Below, in pieces: positions 1 to 13,000 of a stretch of DNA of 64,000 nt. The notes beneath the pieces are model-generated. The model worked only from the letters and a program-made list of their open reading frames with translations, had not been told where the DNA came from and ran no database searches. A program made the position numbers and the translations under genes. This DNA comes from Whitmania pigra (Eukaryota; Annelida; Clitellata; Hirudinida; Haemopidae), in assembly GCA_021613335.1 (NCBI GenBank), contig JAJTWR010000386.1, positions 62,001 to 126,000 on the forward strand, written 5' to 3'. The stretch's first letter is position 1, and every line of letters starts with the position of its first letter.

Positions 1-1020
1 CGGTCCCTATTTCTAAAAAATGAAGAACCAATGATTTGATTTTCATAAAAAATTTCACACGAGCGCTGGTGCACGTAAGTAGCACAGAAATAATTAACAC
101 ATTCATATGATTAAATAATACCCCCTTTTATAACCTTGGAAAGACGTAATGTCATTTCTTAGAAATTCATAAAAATATCGGCGCCTTGTTGTTCAGACTA
201 GGAAAATCGGTGCAATTCAATACGGTTTCTATTTCAATACTTTCTTTGTAGAAGTAACATGTTAAACTAAATCTCACCAGGTGCGAGGAAGATGTTTTTA
301 CAGGCTTAAAGTAACATGAATGAAATAATTTTAAGGGACATCGTTTTTTTTTTTTAGATATATTTGATAAAACTGGAATAGAAACTATCCTGGATAAGCC
401 GGATTTTAAATCACAATATATTATAAAAGAATAATTTGAATGAGGCACCGATCATCGTTCGAGCAGCTGGACGAGTCACCAATAATTAGTTTAAACTGTT
501 ATTTAATATGTGTCGCAATTTAACATTACAGCATTTCTTGCCAATTGACGAATGTGTAAAATATCCTTCAGAATTTGAAGTCGAGATTGTCGAGACTTAA
601 ACGACTATAACAAATTAAACTAAGCCAAATTACATAAAATTTAATAATCATGAAGTGATCAAAAAAGGATGGAGTCGGCATTTCAAAACAAGCGCTCTGG
701 AGCTTCCCTGCTACTGGCCAGTGCGGTGCACGTAGCTATGACAGGTGTTATTCATAGTTAAATTGGGCTGGCCCACTAACTTTGTGAGAACGTGAGGCAG
801 GTGAGTGTGATCAGAGTTTACTAAAAACAAACGAGTAAGCTTTGAAGATGTGTTGATGGAATGTACGGTGCTAAGCATTGTTTTGTTTTTTACCCGATGA
901 AGAACCTTTGTTATTTATGTTGAAGTTCATCTTTACACGGATTCGTTTAGTGTTAAATTGTCGTCTGCTAGATTGAATCGAATCAGTAATATTACTGCTA
1001 TTAAATATTCACAGTCGATT
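1..1020. other. 5' flank of the PLC-epsilon gene
   Basis: I see no convincing coding exon here. A sequence ending GAGGCAG followed by GTGAGT near 800 could be the end of an untranslated first exon of the gene that starts downstream, but nothing else supports it. Several short open frames on the minus strand (167-448) are low-complexity and look like chance. Confidence 0.4.
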
Positions 1021-4000
1021 ATGAGTGCAAGCGAACAATTACGTAAAAGGAAATTCTTGATAGCCAGTTCTAGAAAGTTTAGCCACCAAAAAGACAATTC
1101 GACTATGAATTACTCAACTTGCGAGCGAAAATCAATCAAAAACGAGGTGAGTCGCTGAAGATGAAATGTTAAATCGTTCTTTTGTGAAATTCAAAAGGAC
1201 TTTTATGGAATGTTTTATTTAATTACAAATGAGTGAATATAATTGCTAATTAATTAGTAATTATTCTTAGCAGAATGCATGGAAAAGAGAGACAAAGGCA
1301 CTTCTCTTTGAGCAGTGTTGTCACCAATTATTATTGAAATTAAATAAAAACAGAAAAGTTAAATTAGAAAAGCATAGGATTGCTCGAAGGATAAGAGCCT
1401 TGAAAGATAAAACTTCACAGGTATGTTCATTTTTTGTTATTATTTTTAAGTTAACAGTTCAACATTTTGTTACTTATTTATGTGTCATAGATATATAGTC
1501 TTATTCAGTGTCATTAAAGAACATATAACTTTGATATTTATAAGTTGCTTGATATGAGTGGTATGTTGAGGCTGGTTTGTTTGTATTACGATTTTAGATC
1601 AACCTTTGAAGTTTTTGTTTATCTGATATAAATGCTGGAACTTATGGTTTTTTAATTTTACACTTCATTACATTACATTCATCTACACAAACTTCATTGT
1701 TTGATACATTAGCTACAGAAATACTTCTTCCCCGATATTTTTATTACTCTGCAACCTACATTCCTTTGGAAGACCTGGACAACCTCAGATTTTTCCGAAG
1801 GCGTTTTTTATGCTACTTGTTCACATTACATTCCATTGGATGGAAAAAGTGGCTTCGATTCCCTTGTTGCCTGGACCGAATCCTTAGCAAAATATCTAGA
1901 TACGTTATCAAGTAGGTTTATTCTTTATTTTAGGAAGTTATATAATATAAATTAAGACTAACAAATGAAGCCAGAGCTAGGTGAAAAAGAACTAAAATGC
2001 TGACAATTGTTTTGATTTTTTAAAAATAACTGATTGATTCTCGGGTAGTTTAGCTACTAGAAAAGTGAAAAGCACTTAAAATGTGTATGTATAGAGATCA
2101 ACTGCTATTGTTATTTGTTGCCATTTATTCAGCTTCAAGGACCGTAGCACAAATCTCTCACACATGCCATCTCAAGGGAAGACATTGGCAACTATGCAAG
2201 CAATGTACTTGCCAAGAACCAATTTATACAGTTCATTCAACCAAAATCTCTTCTGCTGTTAGAAGATATGAGGAAGAAGCTCAGAATTTTATGATCTCCC
2301 TCTATAGGATTTTTGATTTTCCTGAAGAGCTAGCAGTAAAACTGCTTCATTATAATCTCTATCTCCTGCACCATACCAGTCACAATACTTTTCTGAATCT
2401 CTTTGCCTCTCAAATATCGTCGCATCCTGTTTCTGACCAAGCTGGCCAGGAAGGTCTTCTGAGGATCATCTGCCTTTTCCTGGCTGTGAGTTGTTTCAAT
2501 ATTTGTTGGCCATATTTTAAGAGATTTATTGATTAATAATTACTATTATTTTTGTTATTAAAAATAGAATTGATTGGCTAATAATGTTATCTTGTCATTA
2601 TTGTTGTTATCGCATTATGGATCATTAAAATAATTAGTAGTTTTATTAATCTCATGATGTTATTAAGGATGTCAAGCTTACAAATTAACTATTGTTTTGT
2701 TTTCACATTTTTTATTTATGATTTTGACAGGCTGTTTTATTATGTAGGATTTGCATCATAGGAATATAAATTTTGAAAAAAAAATGTGGTGGTGGTTGTA
2801 ATTATTTGAAACATTAATTCGACTGCATGAAACTGTCAATGCTTCCTTACAATGTTTTTCTTTGAAATCAGTTCATAGGAATGTCATGTTGTAATTAAGA
2901 CTTTCAAACCATTCTAAGTATTTATGTAGACGATTCCTTGCATCTGATTAAGACTATTTATTTTTTTAAGCAGGCATGTTTATTATTTTTATTTTAAGTA
3001 AGAAAATAATTTTAGATTAAGAGCTGGGTGGTAGATGCCATAACCTTCCAAAAGACGTTCGACCACAGGAAGGCTGCCTTGGCGAAAGTTTTGAGAGTTT
3101 GCCAGGTTTCCATAGAATTGGGATCATTCAATGCTGCTGTAGCAATTTTGGCTGGTCTGAGGTTGGTTTGAAGAATGTTTACATTGAGCTTATCTATAAA
3201 ACATTGCTACAATTCTGTTCTTGGTCTGCATATCTGTTAAGCCAAACCTATTTGTCAAGTATTATTAGCCAACCACAACTTTTGTTATCTGCTCATTTCG
3301 TTTTGTTTTTCATTGTGCTGAAAAGGTCAAAAGCTCTGAGGCCATTTTGGCTGACACTCGGTGATAATTCCATGTCTCGTTTGGAGCCTTTCACGCAGTT
3401 TCTCCAACAGATGGATCTTTCCACCTGCTCAAAATTACTTGAATCTTCTAGCAGCATAGTACCATTTGTTGGATTTATAATTTTAGAAGCACAAGAATCC
3501 ATTACAAGCTACGGTTCCTCCTCCATTTTGTGTTACGACCACGAGAATTTACAACTTAAAGTTAGGATTGTGTTCCTAATTTCATAAATTTATTGAATGA
3601 TCTCCCAAAGGACCAAACAACCCCATTATAATTTTTAATGACATTTTTATTGCTTACTCCTATTTTCATATCACGCCTGATCTTTTCATACAGTTTGTAT
3701 CAGAATACAAAGGACAAGACAACTTTGTTAAAAGATTGGGTGCTAATGGGCTGTTAGATGAAATTAAAACAAATTTGAGTTTGAACTTTATGGAGCTAAT
3801 GTCTAAAATCAAAAGCATCACATCTCAAGACAGGACTCTGTGTCAATGTTCGCAGTGCATGTCCTTGACATTAAAAAACCTCAAAAATGCCGACCTGTTA
3901 CGTTTGAACGGCAGAAAAGTCGGCCACAGCTTCTGCCTTTTTCCTGAGTATGTTTCCTGTTTGGATATATTCGACATGCAGGTATTACATGCAGGCTTCA

Positions 4001-7000
4001 CGGTCAACTGCCTGCGATTTTCCAGCGACGCTTCCGTCGTCTCTAGAAAAAATGTCATACTGTGCGTCGACCAACGGTTCCGAACCCTCTACTGGTTTCC
4101 TCCCAACTGGAAACATTCGAAGAAGAATTCTCAGAGTGATAAGGCGGCCTCTGCTTTGGCACCAACTCATGTCAGCATTCCTGGCCATCTATTGCTCATG
4201 AAGAAAACCTCCAACATTCCTTACTTCGTAAACGAAGATGACTTTGAGGGTTTTGTAAACCTGGACTTGATAACGGAGATGGAAGCTCGTCAAGTGAAGA
4301 GCGACGACTTTATTGCCGCCATGGTGTCTTCGGATCCGAAAAAGAAATTTTCTTCTGCTTCCAACATGATACTCTACCTAAAATTTAGCATCAGTGTCAC
4401 CAGTTCTAAAGTGGTCCAGTTCCTCGTGACTGACTATGGTTTCAACATTTGGACCAAAGCTCTGACGCAGGTAAACAATTACATTGTTTGTTTTATAATG
4501 TCCTTTGAAGCCTAAGATCGAGATCTTTGTCCAGATTTTGGATTCTGTGAGGCAGATGCGCAGGTCGTGCAAGCCGCCTTCCCGGGTGATGTGGCTCTCG
4601 GACGTATATTTTGGTCTCTCTGAAAACATTCCTGGGCGCACTGACGTCAGTGGTCCCTCGATAATCAATGCAATTAAGGTTACTATTATTCCCCAACAAA
4701 CGAACACATTGAACAAACATTCGTGATCAGTACGTGCAATGTGCTCTTATCGAACTTCAGATGTTTGGCGGCAGAAATTGGAACTCGTCTTCAGCAATTG
4801 TAAAGTTATTCAAGCCAGAGGTAATTTTTACACACTTCTCTTTCAGAATTGATTGGAATTAATGGGCACTAATTGGATTTGCGTCAGCGGTATTCTGTTT
4901 TATAGCGAGTTGTGCGTGCATTGTGATGGCGGGATATCTCGACTTACGGGCCGATTTATTAAACTTTATGAAGTTGTTTACAAACGGCATTTCTTCGTCG
5001 CTATTGATGAGCTTTAACGAATGTGCACGACCGCTACATTGAAGGCTGCTTTTGTTCTTAACGCTCAACTCCTTCTTTCCCACACTCAACCGGGTTTACT
5101 CCTCGTGAAAGTAGAAACATGTGCCAATCAGCACTTCGGTTTTATCGAGGCACTATTTCTACAGGATCGATAGTGATCTTCCCTGTTATTACTAGCAATG
5201 TTATTATTCTCTTAATGATGAATAATAACTTATTGTTAAGCATTACACCAACAAGGATGTCGTCCTTAGGTATTATTCGTCTGCGGACTCATAAGCTCTC
5301 TTCGTCGCTGGAAATTACTCGTGAGCAATTATGGGGAACCGGTTGTTAATAACATTAATTTAAATGCGATTGTAAGAATGTACATCTCCCGTGATTCACC
5401 ATCGACTCAAATTACAATGCATTTTTAGGTGTTCCTAATTGAAAATGCAGGAATATGAAATTATTTGCATTTTAGGGTTGCTTTCTCTAACGATACCCAA
5501 CCGACATTCACTTCGTTTTCTCACTTTTAGAATAATCGACAAACCATCAAAGAGACGACCCACAGACTCAGATCGGCCGCCTACTGCATCATGGCCACTC
5601 ACTTTAAATCGAAAGCAAGTCTCATCAACCAGATGAGTCCATCGTCATCGCCGATGTCGGCTTCCTTTCCAACATTTTTCATCATCAACAATTCACCAGT
5701 TTCTCCGTCATTATCATCATCCTCGTCATCGTTGTCTTCAGCCGCCTCCTCGTCATCATCTGGTTACTCATCTCAGAGTAGCACTTCGTCGTTGAATAGA
5801 AAAATTGATAATTCTGACTCTACTATGTTGACGCTACAATTTGAGGATCTAGCCCAGTTGTTTTACTGCTTCATGGTTCACTCTCGTAAGGAACTGGTGC
5901 AGTTGTTCAACAAACTGAAGAAGGTTTACATAACCTCACCTGAAATCCATTACATGAACCAGAGGTCGGATAAATGGGTCCATCCTAGTCACTTTGCCGG
6001 GAACATTTTCAACATACGTCCGAAAATTAGGAGGAAAAGTCGACTCGCTGACAACTTCAACAATTCGTGTTAGTCTTTATAACATACTCTTTTCATGTTT
6101 GGACATCTTTTTGTAATCATAGTCATCATTCAGGTTAATGCTTCCATTTGGCAACCACTATGTTATTGTTGCTGTTGATGATGATGATGGTGATGACGAC
6201 GACGGGGATGATGATGATGATAGCGATGAAAACGTGTTTGCTTTACTAATGATGACGATAAGTGGAGGTGGCCTGTTGTGACTGTTGGAGAATGATATTC
6301 CATAATTTGTTTGTGGAAGATGACCTCTTTCACAGCATGTAACGGAGTTACAAATCTCATTAATTACGATAAGCGATTAAAGTTAAATCAAACGTAAATG
6401 GACATATCTTTACTTAATTTATTGTTGTTGAAATTTTTGGGGTAATTATAGTAAAGTTCTCACTATCGCTCAGTTTCTCATTGTTAGCCATTTTATAGTT
6501 ACAATAGCTACATGCAGTCGAAAAATGAGACTATTAAAAACGGTAAGATGATCTATCAAGCATGTTAATGCCCCCTTAGAATAATTAAACTCGTGCGTAA
6601 AGCTTTGGCTGGCCTTGAGATGCAAACCAGGTTGCTAACACCTAACACCTAATACCTAGATCACATCAGGATCATTATTCACCCAACCCTCTTAAGCTTG
6701 TCTGGAATGCAGACGAAACGCTACAAGCGTATTATTACAATGTTTATCATTGTACTGGAATGTAACCAAGTGGATGAATCATCCCATGAAGTTTACAAAG
6801 TTATGCTAATAATGTTATGTCTAATAAGGAGACCGCTATTCTTACCAAAGATGGACCAAAACGAATGTTGCAATGTTACCTAGGCCACTTTGTAGAACTT
6901 TGAAATGACCATGTCAAAAACTTTTTGTTTAATTTTATTTTTCTAGGACTTGATTTTATCACTTTTTAAATAAGTTGAAATCTTATAAAATATATCAAAG

Positions 7001-10000
7001 TAATTACCAAATTGAAAACCTGACTCTAGAAACCATTATTAGTTAACGAGCCCGATAAGACATTGTCATTGTCGATGCAGCCTTTATGACCCGGAATAGT
7101 AAAATGCGAATGAGAAACGACATGCACGAGATCTACAGGGCCATAGCATCTGCCAGTATAACCGCCAACAGATCAGTATCTGTGGAAGGCTGCCTGGATG
7201 TGCATCAGTTGCTGTGGTTCCTCATCAAGGAGCAGCAAGAGTCCGATGCCGATATTCAAACTGCTGAAGACATCATCAACGTTGGCATATTTGTTCTTTC
7301 TTACTTTGTCTTAATTTGTCTATTAATATAATTTGTTAAGTTGCTTTTTTATTTACTAATAATACAATAACAAGCACTAAGTATTTACATATTATTTAAT
7401 CATCTCTTTTTTTCAAGCTTCAATGAATAATAGTACTCTTATCTAAAGTACTCAAATCCAATCTAGTAGCACTTTTCATGCATTGGCGTTATTCAAATAA
7501 ATCAGTAAACTGTCATCATGACCATGATATCGAGGTTCATAAAAAGGCATGCTATGAAATTTATCTTACCTTGTTAACAGACAAAACATGCTTAGATAAG
7601 TAATTCCCACGAAATTATGATTCTCACTTCAGTATACAACATTAGTTTATTATTATTATCATCGTTATTCTTATTGTTATTATTGTTATTATCATCGTTA
7701 TCGTTATTTCACAATTTCAAATATTTTTTTAAAATACTTTTTTATTTATTAAAGAATTGCATCATTTGTATCGCCATAATGTTTTAGAGACACGAACCAA
7801 ACTTAAACTTGAGAAGGAAGAAGAAAATATCCTTCGAAGGATTTGCAAGGTTTGTCATGGACAGGGAGAATTATGCACTGGAAGTGAAACCTGTGGTTAG
7901 TCTTAGTCATCTATCCTTCAAACAAAACCTGTCTTTCATTAAAATAAGGATAATACCATTATACTATAATAAGGATAACATCTGGATTCTTTTGTTTTGA
8001 TGTTATGAATTCAATTGCTTGCCTCTTGCAATAGTTTCTATAACTAAACTAACATTTGTACGGGTGATAACATAATCGAAATAATACAATAATATCATAA
8101 TAAAGATATTACTATCTAAACTAGGCTATTTGTCATTTGCTTTAATATTTTTGCTTATCAGAATTTGGACCTTCGCCTGACAGATTACTTCATAAACTCC
8201 TCCCACAACACCTACCTCATGGGTCACCAGTTGAAAGGAGAGGCTTCTTCAGAAATCTATGCAGAGGCAATAACATTTAAATTGTTTGCTATTAAATATT
8301 AGTCATGATTGAAATGATTCACTTAATCCTATGTAAATACTACAAAGGTTGTAGTGATGTTGCTTACATCTTCATTTTTTGGGCAATAGAATACCTTGCT
8401 TAATAAGCTCTAATTTATAGTGAGCCTGTTCAAATACATATTACATTATGAATAATTATATTAGGATTATATTATATTTACATGATCATTGCAGATTTTA
8501 ATGTTAGAATATAGGTCGTTAGTGTAAACCCTACTTTATGTTGAAGGTATTGCTGAAGGGCTGCAGGTGTGTTGAGCTGGATTGTTGGGATGGTGATGAT
8601 GGTCAGCCAATCATACATCATGGTTACACTCTCACCTCTAAGATTTCTCTCAAGGTGTATAGTATTTCAAAATATTATTAATTATTAGAGCCATGTTAAC
8701 CATTTTATATTTCAAGAATTCAATTGTGTTCTCTAAATATTTAAATTTATTCTCATTCGCTTTATATTATAAAAAACAAGTGAACTTTCATATTTTAGGA
8801 AGTGGTACAGGCTATTAATAGAACAGCATTTGTTACTTCTGATCTTCCAGTCATATTGTCTATAGAGAATCACTGTTCACTGATGCAACAGCAAAAAATG
8901 GCTAAACTTTTTATGGTGGGTTGTTTTCCATTAAATTATATTGCAGGATATCACAAATATTTCAAAGCTTGGAAATTATTATTACATTCATCAAAATATA
9001 AATATAAAATCATCACCTATCACCACAAGATATATAACCAATTTCAGGAATCAAAGACTCATTGCACATTGTAAGGACACAATCGTATGATTATATATTT
9101 ACATTAAAGTTATTCATCTCAACAGGACATTTTTGGTGATAAATTGGTGAAGGAAGAACTGCCTGGTGTGTATGGTGCTCCAACTCTATCTCAACTGAGA
9201 AACAAAATCTTAATCAAGAACAAGAAGTTGAAGGAGTGTCCTGTAAGTGGAAATATCCTTAAGTTAGGCTACGTTAATTCACCTTACTTCTGTACAAGTT
9301 CTGAATTGTATATCTAAATGTTCAACGTAATATACAACATATTACATATTACAAGCTTTTATGTATATTCTTTGTACTCATCCTTTATTTTGGACTTCTT
9401 GTGATTTGGTCATTTCATGTTTGATTTCTTCTCTATTTTGCAAAAGAATTGGACTGCCTCATCTCTGAACATAGTTAGTGATGGTGATGACGACGACGAC
9501 GAAGATTCTGACATAGGTAGGAGTGTAATTATTAAGTCTTGATAATATTATCTGACGTAATTCTATTGTAAGAATTATGATAGAACATTTACTGGGACTA
9601 ATTGGTTTTGCAGATAACAGCTAATCCACGTTACTGCTATTCATAATGTTTTCATTTGAGTTAACTACTGACTGAATGTCAACTATCATCTCATATAAAC
9701 AGACCAGCCGTCCTTAGAAGATTCCATTGATGGCATGAACACATCGTCAAAATATGACGGTAGCTCGAACAGTAAGAATAGAAAGTCTAAGGGTCATTCA
9801 GCAAAGAACCAGATAATACAAGACCACAAAAGGTCATCGAGCATGCAGACATTTGTTTCTCTTGAAAACCTCGTGAACACCTCCACCTCCGACAAAAATA
9901 AGAGAAACTCCAAAGGATCACCAAATCCGGTATTTATCAATTCCATTGTGATGACTGTGATCATGGTAACGATAGGATGTAGTCTAACTTGTAGATTGGA

Positions 10001-13000
10001 AACAGCACTGTAGTTGATAATGTTGTAACCTTTCTACATATGGAAATAAATAATTAAGATCAACACATGAAAATGTCTTGCAACAGAATTAATAAACCAT
10101 TAATTCACTTGATAAAAAAAGTGGCTTCCTTCTCATTATTTCCAGGTTTCCAGGTTTGAATTGAAATCTGAAGCTGCTCAGAAAAAGGGAAAGTCGACAA
10201 CATCATCGGAGAAAAACAAAAACATTCTTCAGTTGACCAAGAAGGAAGTCGATGCATTGAAGTCGAATGTTTTGTTAGTTAACCAATTCCAAATCCTTTA
10301 ATTATGTTAACCATGGTTATTAGAAAGTAAAATAATAATAATAATAATAATAACTACCTGATGGTAATAATTCAACACTACTTTGTGATGTTACTTATTT
10401 CCAATTACATTAGTCATCACATCTTATGACATTACCTTTGTGTTTGACTTTCAACTTGAGCATTACCATTGCATTTAAGGTTTCTGAGGCTGGCTGGTGT
10501 TTTGAAGTTCAATGTGCTGTCAGTTAATGGAAAGATTTCATTTGTGACGATGATAATTAAGTATTAATCAAATAATAACTCATTTATGTATCAATCTAGC
10601 TATGTAAGCCTTCTAATTTGTGTGCAAAATTATAAATATGCTTGTATCTCGCATATGTTGTTAATGCTTAATGAAATGGTTTATATAAATGTTAAAAATG
10701 ATTGATGATCATTGTCCTGAAGGTTACAGGAGATATTCTCATACTATGTGGAAAACAAGACAAAGTCGATGACCGACTTGTTGCTCCACGAGAGGAAGTT
10801 AAGTGGAAGTAATTGTAAAAAGGGCAAGGAGAAGGTGGTCATCGCCAAAGAATTATCCGACCTCGTCATTTACAGTCCGGCCGTAAAGTTCAAGGGTGAT
10901 TCTTAATAAATATTTACAAATGCTAAATCAACATGTTTTGTTTTGAATGTTTTAACTTATGGACTTTGTTTTTATTTTTGCATTATTTAGACTTCAACAC
11001 CAAAAAATTTGATCCCTTGAACCGACCTTCCACCTACCTAATTTCTTCTCTCAGTGAGAACAAAGCCAAAAACCTGGCCCAGAGATTCCCTATGAAATTT
11101 ATTTGATATCCTTTTTAAATTCATTTAAGGTATATTTTAATGATTATAATGATGAGTGATAATAGCCATAATGTACAGCCATTTATCATTTATTGATCCT
11201 TGACTATACTGTTTCACCCATTCAAACAATGAAATTATGAGGATGTACCCTGCTGGAAAGAGAATCGATTCCTCGAACTTCAATCCACTTTCCGCATGGC
11301 TCGTTGGCGCACAGATGGCTGCTCTAAATCATCAAACTGAAGGTCTGAATTTTTGATAAGTAAATTTAACACTATTAATTTACCAGCGACTGCATCTTGG
11401 AACTTAGCATTGCTTATCTTGCACAGGCTTGCCGATGCAGATAAACACTGCCATGTTTGAGACCACAGGGAATTGTGGCTATGTCGTGAAACCAGAAGTG
11501 TTTCGAGAGGACAAATGTGGAACGTTCAATCCGCTTTCCAGGGAGTCATCCGACTCCACCACTCTTGCCAGAATATTGTCAATCAGGGTGATTTCACAAA
11601 GCATTTTCAAGAATTATGTTGATTTAATTGAATGAATATTAATGAGAATTTTTTCATTTTAGTTAAACTCATTTCTAGTTGCTAAATTTATATGCTTTTT
11701 GATTATAAAGTTCTGTCATATTGCAGGTTATATCAGGTCAGTATGTAGGTTTGCATTCAAATCAAGCCAGTCCACAAGTTGAGGTTCAAATCCTGGGATG
11801 TCCAAGTGATTGTGCAAGGAAAAAAACGAAAGCCATCAACAAAAACTCATTCAATCCTGTTTGGGACCAAGAATTTGTTTTTCAGGTTAACCGTTAAATA
11901 AAAAATAAGAATGAAAACAATTTATTATTTATGATTACACAAAATTTGTTAACTTCTATTTATAATATGATGTCAATGCTTATTCCTTACAAAACTGTAT
12001 TTGAATTCATAGATGAGATTCCCAGATTTGGCATTTTTGAAGTTTCTGGTGGTTGATGCATCAACTGATCAAAAACTCTTACAGAGCATCATTTTTCTAC
12101 CTAATCTCAGAAAAGGTATCCAAACCAATTACATTAAATAACGTAAATAATAATAATGGCTGGTGATTAAATTTTGTTGAGAATTGTCTAACCAAACCTT
12201 ATCACTCCTTATTAGGATATAGACACATCCAACTGCAGCCTCTATCGATTGGTCAATCGTCCAATGGTGTTTCATCTCTTTTCATTTGCACGAAACTAGA
12301 TAGAATCTTGAAGAATGAGAATTCTTTCTCGAGGTTATTTGCTCCAGAATCATTCCTTTTGAACTCCCCAGTGGCAATTCCAATGAATAAACATTTACCT
12401 CATCCAATGGTGAGCTGCAGTTTATTTAACAAACTGTTTTAACATTATCTTATTATCTACATTATCTTAACGACCAGTTATCAAAGAGAATCTTCTCTTA
12501 AGTTGAACATAATTTAAAGTTATCAGATTGATGCTTGTTATCTCTCTAAACAATTCCGTCTTCTGAAGTGTTTGTTATTGTTTACATCAGCAGAAGGCAA
12601 CATCTCAATTCTACATTCCGTCTCCAAGGCCATTAAGTGAAACATCATTCAACTTTGATACTTCTACTCCAGTTACTCATCTAACTGGTATAAGCTCTAG
12701 TGCCCCTTCAAGTCAGGAAGGATTTCGTACAAGGAAAGAGTTGACAACCCCTCCTGCCATGAGCACATCTTTCAACATTCCTAAAGAGTCCAGCAATATC
12801 ACAAGCCTTTCCGCTGCTCCTGTAAACACTGCTCTTACAAAGAACCCTGTCATAAAATCTAAGTCCTCTGAATTCAAAGAAAATACCAATGAGTTTCTAA
12901 GACAATCTAGTAATGTTTCTCAAAGCAGACACAGTGATACAATGAAATCTAATAATAATTTTAATTTGAGTGAAATTGATGCGAGTTTGAATTCTAGTTC

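Noticed and set aside
1697..1915. Frame [15 protein letters not shown] as the coding frame of PLC-epsilon exon 3
   Set aside because: It begins at TTG and is out of phase with neighbours; the frame giving [20 protein letters not shown] joins exons 2 and 4 correctly.
4378..4720. Minus-strand frames of 75-112 codons
   Set aside because: Lie opposite PLC-epsilon exons 7 and 8, whose plus-strand frame is conserved and spliced in phase.
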